NCBI GenBank assembly: GCA_027924645.1
Contig: BSBN01001965.1
Location: forward strand, 17,656,001 to 17,720,000
DNA: 64,000 nucleotides
Reading direction: 5' to 3'
From: Cunninghamia lanceolata
Lineage: Eukaryota > Streptophyta > Pinopsida > Cupressales > Cupressaceae
The notes under the pieces were generated by a model. It saw nothing but the letters and a program-made list of their open reading frames with translations, was not told the DNA's origin and searched no databases. This document shows, one piece after another, positions 11,631 to 22,962 of this stretch. The translations under genes and the position numbers were made by a program. Numbering within the stretch: the first letter of the stretch is position 1; each line of letters opens with the position of its first letter.

Positions 11631-11803
11631 AAGTGGATATGAAACATGCCATCACTCTCTTCAAGGAAGGTGCCCTTAGGGACAATATGGAGACCTTGTT
11701 CTTCATTGGACATATGGTGCCACCCTTGGCTTCAAGGATGGTCAAAAGGTATTCTAAATTAGTTGCAAGAGTTAAGTTCATCCTACATAGGCTTCCAAAA
11801 TAG
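11630..11803 (+). pseudogene. Exon-like 58-codon fragment, function unknown
   Basis: Immediately beyond element D's 5' LTR, one frame encodes VDMKHAITLFKEG...LHRLPK and stops at 11801-11803. Codons before 11630 belong to the LTR. The sequence has balanced composition and reads like the C-terminal exon of a soluble protein, not like the AT-rich repeats around it. I do not recognise the family. D's insertion would have cut it from its upstream part, which is not visible on the other side because D's far end is truncated. It could also be an ORF of an unrecognised transposon. Confidence 0.35.
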
Positions 11804-11883
11804 TGATGGTGCCATTTCATTTTTCTAAGGTCTTTTTTCTCATCAATTCTAAGGGGACCTACCCCCAAGGTAGTGCTTTAGAA

Positions 11884-11918
<35 letters not shown>

Positions 11919-12865
11919 AAATCATGAAATATAAAAATATAATTCATAATTGGAAATTATTCTTTTTGTTCACACTACATGAATTGGGTGAGAAATGTCT
12001 TAGGCTCAATATTATAATAGACATGTTTTTATTAAAGCATGAGCCTAATCATTAAAGGATGTAATAGAAGTGTGACAAAATTAATATAACCATTCAGGTT
12101 TTAATCACCCAAATCTACTATAAACACATTAGTGAGTAAGTGATACTCATAAAAATAGGGAATGCACAAAACATGAAATTATTATACATGTGCTAATGGA
12201 TCACCTCTACCATCATAGCTTTGAAAACAAGATGCTATAAATCCACTAGGTCAAGGATATGTCAAAATTTCATATGACAAAGAATTGTAGAATAGCTTGG
12301 TAATGTCATTGTGTGGTTGAACTCTTTGTCCATAAGTATCAACATATCATCCTAGATTTTCAATCCTAGCAATTAGGTAGTTCATAGAAGGGAAAATACT
12401 ACCATGTCCCATATTCATATATGTAATTATGTTATGCATTCTAGTGATGTAGGATGTCAAAGATGTAGCATCATATAAGGGAACCTTAACCTCACATATA
12501 TAAAGTAAAAATTGTAGAAGATCCCCATGTTCATATTGATTCTATGGTACTTCAAGTTAAATCATGTTTAATATGAGATGTATGAGGAGTTATTCTACAA
12601 TTACTCATAGATATGTCATGTGAAAGCATCAATGGGTCCAAATGAATGCCTTAATTAAAAAGTGTCAAATCACAATTATACATAGAAAATTCAATGGGAG
12701 ATCCATTATGGAAGGGTTACTACAAGGGAAGAATGATAATCATGAGTAAAGCATGGTCTAGGATTGATAGTAAATTAATCTATAAAATTATGTTATAAAT
12801 CATGGAATGACATATAATAATCATAATGGGAATCAAACCATTAATTAGTGGTAAAAACAAAGGCA
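11804..12865. other. AT-rich spacer without recognised features
   Basis: No ORF, LTR edge or RNA gene seen. It contains one (AT)n microsatellite at 11887-11916. This is the left flank into which chromovirus H1 inserted. Confidence 0.5.
11887..11916. repeat. (AT)n microsatellite
   Basis: An uninterrupted run of about 15 AT dinucleotides. Confidence 0.95.
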
Positions 12866-12870
12866 TCACT

Positions 12871-13635
12871 TGATGTAGGAGCATCTAGGGTGTAAGAGCA
12901 ATCTTGCATCAACCAAAAAAAAAATGTTGTTTCTTTTCAATAAGGGATAAATTTGGGAGGGTTACTACTTTTAGTAAGTTTGCATTTGTGCACAGTTGGT
13001 TGGATACAAAATCTTACACGGACCTCTAGAATGGTGAATTGAAGCTAATGGTGAAGAAATCACTTCAATATCATTTGTCATTTGTGAGATATTAAAATTT
13101 CAAATTCCAAAAAATCCTATTGAAATATTTAAAGTCAAATTTGAGGCACTTAGAGGCTCCGGATGGGCCTGAAATTTGGTGGGAAACCCAAGTAGTCTCC
13201 ATCATCTTTTTGAGAGCTTTCTGAAAAGGTATTATAATTGAAAATCCAACAGTCAGATCGAAAGTTATGGCCCCGTGAAGTTGACCTATTTTTGGAGGGA
13301 GATGCAAATTTCAAAATGAAGCTAGTGGTCACCAAAAAGGGCTATATATAACCATTTTTGGGAACCCTTAGGGTAGTAGAATTAAGGGGGAAGCTGTGGA
13401 GTCAAGAAAGGTAGGAAATTAGAAAACCTAGTTGATTTGGGAATTACAGAAGGCTGAAGATTCCAGAGTTTTGAGAGAGGGAGCTATAATGTGTTACAGC
13501 CTATAGGGGATTCATCCTCTGATTGTATTTGAGCTTCTGTAATGTAATATTTTTTTCCCATATTAATAAAATATAATTCTATTTTATGTGTGTAAGTTTT
13601 GTTATTATATGTTTTATGATTTACCCCCTTCATCA
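12871..13635 (+). repeat. 5' LTR of H1 (765 bp)
   Basis: Runs TGATGTAGGAGCATC ... ACCCCCTTCATCA, with 5-bp inverted ends TGATG/CATCA. TATATA-like sequence (GGGCTATATATAACC, about 13340-13355) and AATAAAAT (about 13563) are plausible promoter and polyadenylation signals. Compared with the 3' LTR it lacks about 22 bp after AACCCAAGTAGTCT. Confidence 0.95.
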
Positions 13636-13637
13636 AG

Positions 13638-13655
13638 TGGTATCAAAGCAAGGGT
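13638..13655 (+). promoter_or_regulatory. Primer binding site of H1
   Basis: TGGTATCAAAGCAAGGG two bases after the LTR end. It matches initiator Met tRNA complement with one change (TGGTATCAGAGC in copy H2). Confidence 0.9.
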
Positions 13656-13736
13656 TCCTGAGTGTGTAGACAGATCGCCAACTATGAGGTAGTTTGCACC
13701 TGGACCTGAGGTTGTGGGTTTGTTGCATAGATCAAG

Positions 13737-14758
13737 ATGCTTCCATAAAGAAACCATGGTGGGAGGAATGCTTTGATGGAAGAGGGTTTTAGAGCCCTGC
13801 AAAGATAAATCGATGCATTGCAAGAGGAGCTATGAAGATGGTTCAAGCCAAGAAAGAGAGAGGAAAGCGAAGATGAAGTCGAAGAAGAGCTATCTAATGA
13901 AGAACAAGAAGCTGTGGGAGATCCTATAGAAGTTAGGTTGTTGAGGGTCATTTCAAAGATCAAAAAGAGTCCTAGGATCAAAGTTTCTACCTATTCTAGA
14001 GATTTGAATCTGGAACAACTTATTGATTGGATCAATGATATAGAGGAGTATTTTGAGTATGAAGATGTGGAAGACTCTAAACGGGTAAAGTTTACAAAGA
14101 CAAAGTTGAAGGGCCACGCCAGCATTTGGTGGAAGGAGGTCCAGTTAGAGAGAAATAGAAGAGGAAAAGCAAAGATTACTAGATGGGATCAGATGGTGGA
14201 GAAATTGAAGAAGCAGTTCATTCTTGTGGACTATGAGATGGAGTTGATGAAGAAGATGCAAGGTAACAAGTTTGTTAAGGAGTATATAGAAGATTTTTAT
14301 AAGATCACTATCAGGACAGGCCATGGAGAGGCCAACAAGGAGAAGGTGGCCTAATACATTAATGGGTTGAGGCCAAGTATTCAAGAAGAGTTGAGCCTGG
14401 TCAGAATGACCACCATAGAAGATGCATACTAGTTTTCCCTGAAGGTGGAAGAGAAGCTAAATAAGAGATTTGAAAGCAAGCAAAGGGGAGGAGGTCAAGG
14501 TGAAAAGACTTGTGGAAGACCCTATGGAAGCTGAAATGAAGATCCAAAGAAAGGTGAAGAAGCTGGAACTAGTCAAAATTAGAGAGGAGATAATACCTAC
14601 TACCCTCATGACCAGAATAATGGTGAGCAAAGAGGAAGAGGAAGAGGTAGGGATGGGCAAGGACCTGGAAGAGGAGGTTTCAGAGGAACATGTTTCCAAT
14701 GTGGAGAAGAAGGGCATCGAGCATATGAGTGTCCGCAACATCAAGGAAGGATGAATAG
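13737..14758 (+). pseudogene. Chromovirus gag of H1
   Basis: Gag forms the virus-like particle and binds element RNA. The start is ATG 13737, matching H2's start at the homologous ATG of MPPRRNHGG. Near the N-terminus a TAA replaces an Arg codon of H2. An acidic stretch follows (13845-13920), then the retrotransposon gag core (14000-14420, including W-W-KEVQLE and K-QF), then an Arg/Gly-rich linker, and one zinc knuckle CFQCGEEGHRAYEC at 14691-14732. Stops occur at 13746, in the acidic region, at 14352, 14430 and later; at 14430 H2 retains CAG. A one-base deletion near 14758 relative to H2 separates gag from pol, so the ancestor had a single gag-pol frame. Confidence 0.85.
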
Positions 14759-17700
14759 AAGCCTGAAGGTAATGCACGAGTTGCACATGTGGATGAAGAT
14801 GCACAGTCTAAGCACTCTAAAGATACAGAAAGGGGAGAAATCCTAGTTGTCAGAAGAACTTTCTTGAATGAGGAAAAATAACCCAATCAGAGGAAGAGTT
14901 TATTCCACACAAGGTGCAAATGTGAAGGTAAGTGTTGTGATATTATTATTGACAGTGGAAGTACTGATAATCTTGTTTCAGAGGAGTTGGTTGACAAGTT
15001 GAAGTTGACAAGAAGAAAGCATCCACATCCATACCGGATTGCATGGTTGCAGAAGGACCATAGAGCTTTGGTCAATAAACAATGTTTAGTGAAGTTCAAG
15101 ATTGGTGACTACCATGATGAGGTGTTGTGTGACATCATACCAATGGATGCATGTCATATGTTATTGGGGAGGCCATGGCAGTATGATAGGAGCGCTGTCC
15201 ATGATGGCCATGCAAACACATACTCACTAACAAAGGACGGAGTACGTCATAAGTTGAAGCCCTTGAAGTAGGTGGAAGAAAAGGTATGTAGTACTGCTAG
15301 AATTTGCTTGGTAGATGGTAGAAAGTTTTTGGAGGGTATGAAGCATGAGTGTCATTGCTTTGCATTGATTTCTAAGATTAGTCAAGATAAATGTGAAGAT
15401 GTACTAGCAGAAGTCTTAGAAATGTTGAAAGAATTTCAAGATATTGTCTCTGATAATGTACCGAAAAGTTTACCACTAGTGAGGAAGATAAGTCATCAAA
15501 TGGATTTGATACCAAGAGCTAGTTTACCAAATAAGGAAGCCCACAGAATGACTCTAGTAGAGAATGAAGAGTTGAACAGACAAGTTCACGAGCTGTTAAG
15601 GAAGGGACTGATAAGGGAGAGCCTAAGTCCATGTGCGGTACCTGCAGTACTAGCACCAAAGAAAGATAGAAAGTGGAGGATGCGTATAGATTCTCAGGCC
15701 ATCAACAAGATCACAATCAGGTACAGATTTCCATTGCTGAGAATAGATGACATAATGGATTGTTTGAGTGGAGCCAAGTACTTCACGAAGATTGATCTAA
15801 AGAGTGGGTATCACCAGATTCGAATAAGAGAAGGAGATGAATGGAAGACAGCCTTCAAGACAAAGGAGGGTTTGTATGAGTGGTTAGTCATGCCATTTGG
15901 GCTAACCAATGCACCAAGCACATTCATGCAGCTCATGAACGAGGTACTAGAGGAATTTTTGGGAAGTTTTGTTATTGTTTATTTAGATGACATTTTGATT
16001 TTTAGTAAGACTTGGGATGAGCATTTGATGCATATCAGAAGAGTTATAGAGAAGTTGAGGGAGGAGAAGTTGTTGATCAATCTGAAGAAATGTAGTTTTG
16101 CAAAGAAGGAGTTGGTATACCTAGGATTTGTTGTCTCAGAGGAAGGTCTTAAGATGGACCCAGAGAAGGTGAGGGCTATCATTGAATGGCCTACTCCATG
16201 GAGTGCTTTTGAGGTAAGATCTTTTCATGGTTTGGCAAGTTTTTACAAAAAGTTTATTAGGAATTTCAGTAGCATTTGTGCACCACTAACTGAGACAATG
16301 AGAGGGGATAGAAAAGAGTTTAGATGGACTAAAGGAGCAGACAAGAGCTTTAATACATTGAAGCAGAAAGCCATAGAACAACCTGTGTTGGCACTTCCAG
16401 ATTTCAATAAGGTATTTCAGGTAGATTATGATGCTAGTGGTAGTGGTATAGGAGTTGTTCTAAGTTAAGAAGGTAAGCCCATTGCCTATTTTAGTGAGAA
16501 GCTTAATGGTGCCAAGAAAAAGTATTTTGTTTATGATCAAGAGTTGTATGCAATAGTCCATGCTTTGAAGAAATGGAGACATTATTTGTTGTTATAAGAG
16601 TTTGTTTTATATACTGATCATCAGGCTTTGTAGTATCTTAATAGTCAAGGAAAGTTAAATCAAAGGCACTTAAAATGGGTTGAGTTTTTGTAGAGTTATA
16701 CTTTTGTTTTGAAGCACAGGAGTGGGAAGTCCAACAGGGTTAAAAATGCCTTGAACAGAAGGCAAAATTTGTTGACAGAAATGAAGATAGAGGTTGTTGG
16801 GTTTGATGAACTCAAAAGTTTGTATCCTGAAGATCTAGATTTTGCAGAGGTTTGGAAAGCGTGTTTGGAACCTGTTACTTTGGACAGGACAAAATGGTTG
16901 GATTACATAATCTAAGATGGCATGTTGTTTAGAGGAAGCCAGTTGTGCATTTCGAGTTCCATGAGAGAGAACCTGATTAAGGAGAAGCATAGTGGAGGAT
17001 TAGCTGGACACTTTGGTCAAGATAAGACCATTGCTATTGTTGGTGAACATTATTACTGGCCACAATTGCAGTAAGATGTGAGGAAATTTGTGCAGAGTTG
17101 CAGAGTGTGTCAGATGGAAAAAGGAACAAGTCAGAATATAGGGCTATATCAGCCATTACCTATACCAGAGAAGCCATGGGATCTTATTAGTATGGATTTT
17201 GTTCTTGGTTTACCAAGAACATAGAGAGGGCATGATTCCATTTTTGTGGTGGTGGATAGATTCTCAAAGATGGCCTATTTTATTCATTGCAAGAAGACTA
17301 ATGATGCTATTCACATTGCAGAGTTATTTTTCAAGGAGGTGGTGAGACTACATGGTCTACCTAAGAGCATAGTTTCAGATCGAGATACCAAGTTTGTTGG
17401 TTATTTCTAGAGGACATTATGGAAGAAGTTGAAGACAGATTTGAAGTTTAGTTCTGCACATCATCCACAGATTGATGGACAGACCGAAGTGGTGAGTAGG
17501 AGTTTGGGTAACCTACTATGATGCTTAGTAGGAGATAAGCCCAAGGGATGGGATTTGATTTTACCATAGGCAAAATTTGCTTACAACAATTCTGTCAATA
17601 GGAGCACAAGTAAATCTCCATTCCAGGTTGTGTATGGGAGTAGCCCAAGAACTACTTCTGAATTAAGGAGGATGGATAAGGGGGAGAAGAGTAGTGCCGA

Positions 17701-18231
17701 AGCTAAAACTTTTGTTGAGCACATGAAGAATTTGCACGAAGAGGTAAGAAACCATAAGATGAATTCTCAGTATAAGGCTAAGGCAGATCAGAAGAGGAGG
17801 CATAAGGAGTTTTAGGAGGGTGATGAAGTCATGGTTCACTTGAGAAAGAAAGATTTCTAGTTGGTACATATAATAAGCTGAAGATGAGGAAATTTGGACC
17901 ATGTAGAATCCTGAAGAAGCATGATTCAAGAAATGCATTTGAGGTAGAGTTGCCTGATGACATCAATATTTCACCAGTGTTCAACATTTCAGATCTAACA
18001 GAGTATCATGATGATGGACTTGATAAAGGAACACAGTGGGACATTCCAACATTTACTTCAGAGAAGGAGGAGATAGAGGGCATTTTGGATAGCCATGTGG
18101 GTAAGAGTACAAGAAACAAGCAGTATACAGAATACTTGGTGAAATGGAAAGGAAGGCCTGTTGAAGATTCATCATGGTTATCTGAGACTGAGGTTAATTA
18201 TTTTGGTTTCCCTCTAACACATGAGAAGTGA
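14759..18231 (+). pseudogene. Chromovirus pol of H1: PR-RT-RH-IN-chromodomain
   Basis: Protease: DSGST at 14951-14965, later LLGRPW. RT: about 15570-16180 with YLDD at 15980-15991 intact. RNase H: 16400-16720 (DASGSGIG, YTDHQAL). Integrase: HHCC finger near 17000-17115 (C-VCQ), catalytic D in MDFVLGLP, D in SDRDTKF and E in DGQTEVV. A C-terminal chromodomain (EYLVKWKG--SSW, about 18125-18190) would target insertion by binding modified histones. Stops at 15269, 16466, 16594, 16627, 16690, 16913, 17069, 17222, 17408, 17519, 17567 and 17813 are mostly at expected Gln codons; 17408 replaces Trp and 17519 Arg. A one-base deletion at about 17845 shifts the last segment. The chromodomain segment 17884-18231 is open. 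Confidence 0.92.
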
Positions 18232-18262
18232 CAGGGTTACTTTTCAAATTACCCCAGGTGTC

Positions 18263-19049
18263 TGATGTAGGACCATCTAGTGTGTAAGAGCAATCTTGCA
18301 TCAACCAAAAAAAAATGTTGTTTCTTTTCAATAAGGGATAAATTTGGCAGGGTTACTACTTTTAGTAAGTTTGCATTTGTGCATGGTTGGTTGGATACAA
18401 AATCTTACATGAACCTCTAGAATGGTGAATTGAAGCTAATGGTGAAGAAATCATTTCAATATCATTTGTCATTTGTGAGATATTAAAATTTCAAATTCCA
18501 AAAAATCTTATTGAAATATTCAAATTCAAATTTGAGCCACTTAGAGGCTCCGGATGGGCCCGAAATTTGGTGGGAAACCCAAGTAGTCTACCTATTGGTA
18601 GTACTTCGCACTCCATCGTCTTTTGGAGAGCTTTCTGAAAAGGTATTATAATTGAAAATCTAATGGTCGGATTGAACGTTATGGCCCCGTGAAGTTGACC
18701 TGTTTTTGGAGGGCGATTTAAATTTTGAAATGAAGCTAGTGGTCACCAAAAAGGGCTATATATAACCATTTTTGGGAACCCTTAGGGTAGTAGAGTAAAG
18801 GGGGAAGGTGTAGAGTCAAGAAAGGCAGGAAATTAGAAACCCTAGTTGATTTGGGAATTACAGAAGGCTGAAGATTCCAGAGTTTTGAGAGAGGGAGCTA
18901 TAATGTGTTATAGCCTGTAGGGGATTCATCCTCTCATTGTATTTGAGCTTCTGTAATGTAATGTTTTTTTTCCCATATTAATAAAATATCATTCTATTTT
19001 TGTGTGCAATTTTTGTTATTGTGTGTTTTACGATTTACCCCCTTCATCA
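18263..19049 (+). repeat. 3' LTR of H1 (787 bp)
   Basis: Runs TGATGTAGGACCATC ... ACCCCCTTCATCA and aligns end to end with the 5' LTR. The 31 bp before it (18232-18262) hold no clear polypurine tract, only GAGAAGTGACAGGG just upstream. Confidence 0.95.
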
Positions 19050-19054
19050 TCACT

Positions 19055-19769
19055 AAATGAATTTGTTAATGTACAATCATTGTCTTCGCTTTTATATTTT
19101 CTTTCTTGTTGTGTCTTTCTTCACGTAGGTTCTATATTTCATAGTTATCTATTATCCATATATTATGCAGATCCCTGTATCTATATGCATATTTGGTTTA
19201 TAAAAATGGTATAGTTTCTTCCTCATGAAACTAATTTATAGTCACATATTTTAGTCTTTTCAGGATTTTCTTACTTGCTCATTTGACTCTCTTTTTCTAT
19301 TATTTTTCTTTCTTTTCTCTTTCTTTTCCTTAATTTCTTTTTTCTTGGCCTTTTTAGCCACTCCTAGTCTAGTCTCCTTACCCTAGACTATTGTAGTAAT
19401 CCGCACCCAGCCCCTCTCTATCCTTATAAGAAACTATTTCTGCAATTTTCAATTCAGTTACTCTCTCTTCTTTTCTTCCTAATGATGGATCATGGAGTGT
19501 GATCCAAAATGTTGAGGCAAAAAAGCTACACACAGTTTTACCGGAAGCACTACTATCTATCAACATGGACTGTGGAAATATCATGACTGCAATCATAATA
19601 AAGACAAGAAAGATTTAAGATATATATTTACATTTTTAATTACACTAAATGACTATTATAGGTGTATTAAGAGAATTTCTATCATAAACAACATCATCAT
19701 GAAACAAACAGTCATTAGTCACATCATAATAAGATAAATAAGAATCACTATGGTTATCACTAAACATAC
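19055..19769. other. Spacer, nothing recognised
   Basis: T/C-rich sequence between the H1 duplication and the first LTR of family E. No ORF above 75 codons and no repeat edge identified. Confidence 0.5.
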
Positions 19770-20110
19770 TGTAGAAATTAGGAACATTGAGTGAATGTGA
19801 GTACTGATTGGAGCCACTCGAGACAAATAGGAACACACTCAAGCTACAAGAAAACAAGCATTGCAAACAATGGACAATTGGAATGCAAAATATGGGATAA
19901 TGAATTAGTGTCCAAGAGGTAGTACATAAAGGGATATAATTGACTAAGAATAGTCAAGCCAAAGATAGGAAAAACTCACTAAGAATATCAGTGCTCCAAG
20001 AGTAGGAAAAGCAACCACTTAACTCATTTAAGCTAATCTAGGCATGGCAAGTATAGCTTGAGGCTAAACATAGACTAATGTGCACACCTAAGTAAGCTTA
20101 ATATACAACA
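19770..20110 (-). repeat. E LTR, low-coordinate copy (3' LTR, 341 bp)
   Basis: On the minus strand it runs TGTTGTATATTAAGC ... CTAATTTCTACA. It is preceded on that strand by TTAAGGGGGTGC (20111-20122), a good polypurine tract, which fixes the orientation. Confidence 0.8.
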
Positions 20111-22845
20111 GCACCCCCTTAAGCATAGCTTAGGTGGGCTAAATGAAGGTGGGTCCCAGCAACTAGGCCTAAAAAGGTAACCATGTACAATGCAATCTCT
20201 CATAAGAATAGAGAAACAGAGAAAATCGCTTGGGGAAAACCCCCCCTTGAAAAAGAGAGAAAAAGATAAAAGATGAAGACTAGGAAGCCTCCTCAAAGAT
20301 GATAAGTCTACACCAAGCCTGAAGCCATGTCACTCTAACTGTGATGATGAATATATGACCCCCCATAGAAGAGTAAAAGAGACTATATAGCCCCCGAAAT
20401 TGAAGTATCCCCTATTCCAAAAGAGAATGCCTGTGTATGAATGTTGAAAGTGATGCATTTATGTCAAATAAAATTTCTCCCATTAGGAAGAAATAACTCT
20501 AATGGTGAATGCTCAAAGAAGCAAGGTGAAGTGGTAAGTATAATGATGTACCATGTCTTAGAACACTGCTCAAATGTCTCGATATTGATGTTGAAACAAG
20601 TCACAAACAAATCAAGAGACCTAGGCCTAACTGAGATAAGTGACCTCTAAAAATCACATGGAGACTGATGAAGAAAGAGATCGAAAGAACTGATGTATGC
20701 AAGTTGAATTTCAAGGCATATCATGTGGCTACAAATAAAATCCCACAAGATGTCCTATGAAGAATCACTTGAAGTCCTCAGTGAATCCTCACTAAACTCT
20801 CTAGTAATAGAAGGTGTATATATACTATCATCAAATAGTAAGATGAGATCCTCAACAGAGTCATCAAGATCCAAAATGTGGGACTCTACAAACAGGTAGG
20901 AGATATTTGGTAGAAGTGTGTCCCAATGAAGTGAATCTAGAAGACATTAATGACCTTGTTGTAGAGAATCACTGGAAGCTCTCGAAGAAGCAACAATGAA
21001 CTCAAAAGTAGTAGTAGGTACTGTAGGATTGTCCTTAATTGTATATGGGGTATCAATGTCTATCAACCAAATAGAATGATCATCCCATGAGGATGTGTCT
21101 ACACAAGATGGAGAAATAAAAATATCAGTATCATCCACAAGAGTCTAGTTATCCAAAGAAACATTACTTTTAGATGAAGATATAAATTCTCCATACAACT
21201 ATCAAATCATGGTCCAAGCAATGAAAGAACACTCAGTGTGACCTATATGATGTAAAATATCTACAGAAATAGTTAGACCTATTAGTTCATAGACCATGTC
21301 TTTTTTATAAAACCATTTATTCTTTTGTTTATAGTTACTTAGCTTAGGAATAAGTCCAAGGAGATAGGGAAATAGTTCATGTCCAAGACAATGATTCTTT
21401 ATCCCTTGTTTCTAGGACAAGTAGTTATTTGAGGTTAGCCTAACTATAGAAGGATGGAAATCGATACCATAATCCATGATGAACCCTCTGAAATTTGGAA
21501 CTTTATCTTAGCTCATTGATTACAAAAAGTTGTGAATAATCCCCCAAGAATAAAATAGCACTTTACACTTAACTGCATGAATAACCCCAAATTGCTCAAT
21601 GAATCCCCCCTAGATTTGGCAATTTCCTATTTCTTAAAGCATGGAAAATTACATATGCATCTCTATATTTAAAAGATTGCCTATTTTTTTTATTTAACAT
21701 GGGTAAAAGCTTTTGACCATAGCTATAATATAGGTGCAACAACAGAATACAAGCAATTCATAGATAACATGTCTTCAGGGAGGTTTGAACCTCAATCTCC
21801 ATCATGATAACCAAGTAGCCTTAGCCACTTGACCACACCCCATACACAAAGATTGCCTATTTTTCACTTTACGAGAAATAAAAATTTTAAATGCCTAAAT
21901 AAAAAATAAAAAATAAAAAATAGGGTAGATTTGGACCAAGTGAGGAAGATTTCAAGCACCATTTTGGGGTTTTGGTGGCTTTCTCTTATTTAAAGAGCCC
22001 TTGCACATAGGAATATGCAAATAGGGGTGTATAAATCCTCACATAGGGGTTTCCCATCATTGTTGTAGGGGAAAAATGCATTGATTTCTTGTCCAAACTC
22101 TTCAAAATTTGTTCAGGTTTAAATGTCTTCCAAACAAAGGTACACTACCTTTCAACTCAAGCTCTCCCTTTCAAACCCTTCCTTCTAGAGTGATTTGTGG
22201 GTGCTAATCAATTAACAAAAGAATAAGAATGTAAATTTAGGGTTGACTCATGTTAGGGGTCTCCTATGATGAAGCTTTTAATTTCTTCCATTAGGCCATA
22301 AAAATGGTGTGTGTTGTGTAGCAAATAGAAGCCGACGGTGGCCAGTTGTAACAACATGAGATTCATTTGTTTACCAACATGTTCCATGCCACACACGTAG
22401 TTGATCTACTAGTCTTGTAGGAGGTCGAGGTCTGCCATGAAAAACACAATCTTGGGGAAGTTGATCCCATCCAAAGGGGTCCCCCATGGATCAAAGGGAT
22501 TGCATGCAAGATCGTCCCGTTCAGCATCCTTTGGAAAAAAGGCCTTCCTGTACTAGTCATAGTCTTGTCAAAATGGTTTATCCTCTATGCTTATTGAGTT
22601 AGCTTCAAGCCGTCATTCAAACCATCTTTCTATCTCTACATGGCCAAAGTTTGGCCTCCTTTCCTATTCAAATTGTGCCCTCTCCATGTATTGATAGAAA
22701 ACATAAACACATAAGAGATATGCTTGAATGCAAATCGAACTACCAAGGGCAATGGAGGAGGGATCCCACAACCTCCTTGAAAATTTGTCCTTCAGAAACA
22801 TTATGAAGATCTCACAAAATTCAAACAAACATTAACACAATCTCA
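20111..22845 (-). pseudogene. Internal region of E, first unit; unrecognised coding remnant
   Basis: A conserved but broken reading frame runs on the minus strand from about 22555 to 22000. It contains FPKIVFFMADLDLLQD and ATVGFYLLHNTHHFYGLMEEIK, and the second unit carries the same sequence at 28990-28390 with substitutions that largely keep the residues. Further down (about 21140-20480) is acidic, Ser-rich sequence with stops. I do not recognise the family; no RT, integrase or protease motif is visible. A SINE sits at 21689-21847. Confidence 0.5.
21689..21847 (-). mobile_element. tRNA-derived SINE with 17-bp target duplication
   Basis: On the minus strand it has an RNA polymerase III A box TGGTCAAGTGG (21835-21825) and a B box AGGTTCAAACCT (21792-21781), spaced as in tRNA genes. 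A short body follows with TTCTGTTGTTGCACC, then an A-rich tail. Perfect 17-bp duplications AAAGATTGCCTATTTTT flank it (21672-21688 and 21848-21864). SINEs are transcribed by Pol III and copied by LINE enzymes. The body resembles plant Au-type SINEs, but this assignment is tentative. Confidence 0.85.
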
Positions 22846-22856
22846 CTCTGATACCA
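22846..22856 (-). promoter_or_regulatory. Primer binding site of E, first unit
   Basis: The minus strand reads TGGTATCAGAG directly after an LTR end ATTTCTACA. Initiator Met tRNA type. Confidence 0.8.
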
Positions 22857-22883
22857 TGTAGAAATTAAAAATATTATGTGAAT

Positions 22884-22962
22884 GTGTCATGCCCACATTT
22901 TCCATGTGGTCACAACACACAACACACGTGTCATAGCCACATCTGTCATGTGGTTATGACAC
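22884..22962. repeat. Two adjacent stem-loop sequences
   Basis: 22928-22942 (GTGTCATAGCCACAT) pairs with 22948-22962 at 14 of 15 positions around a 5-base loop. 22884-22898 pairs with 22904-22918 at 12 of 15 around TTTCC. The two hairpins are related copies about 44 bp apart at one end of the 5-kb insertion. Confidence 0.8.

Larger units (their letters stand above)
12871..19049 (+). mobile_element. Element H1: complete-structure Ty3/gypsy chromovirus
   Basis: A 6,179-bp element with both LTRs, a primer site, gag, protease, RT, RNase H, integrase and chromodomain in chromovirus order. The 5-bp target duplication TCACT is perfect (12866-12870 and 19050-19054), so this is one insertion with original ends. 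Coding is inactivated by about 15 stops and two single-base deletions. The LTRs differ by scattered substitutions and a roughly 22-bp indel, so the copy is not recent. H2 at 57428 and the solo LTR at 35841 have similar LTR ends. Confidence 0.95.

Noticed and set aside
13092..13335. ORFs inside the H LTRs (13092-13335, and similar 13614-13981 and 58187-58548 on the minus strand)
   Set aside because: They lie in LTR or antisense to gag and show no independent coding signal.
21689..21847. A genuine tRNA gene on the minus strand
   Set aside because: A and B boxes are present, but no cloverleaf or anticodon arm can be drawn. The A-rich tail and 17-bp flanking duplications indicate a SINE.
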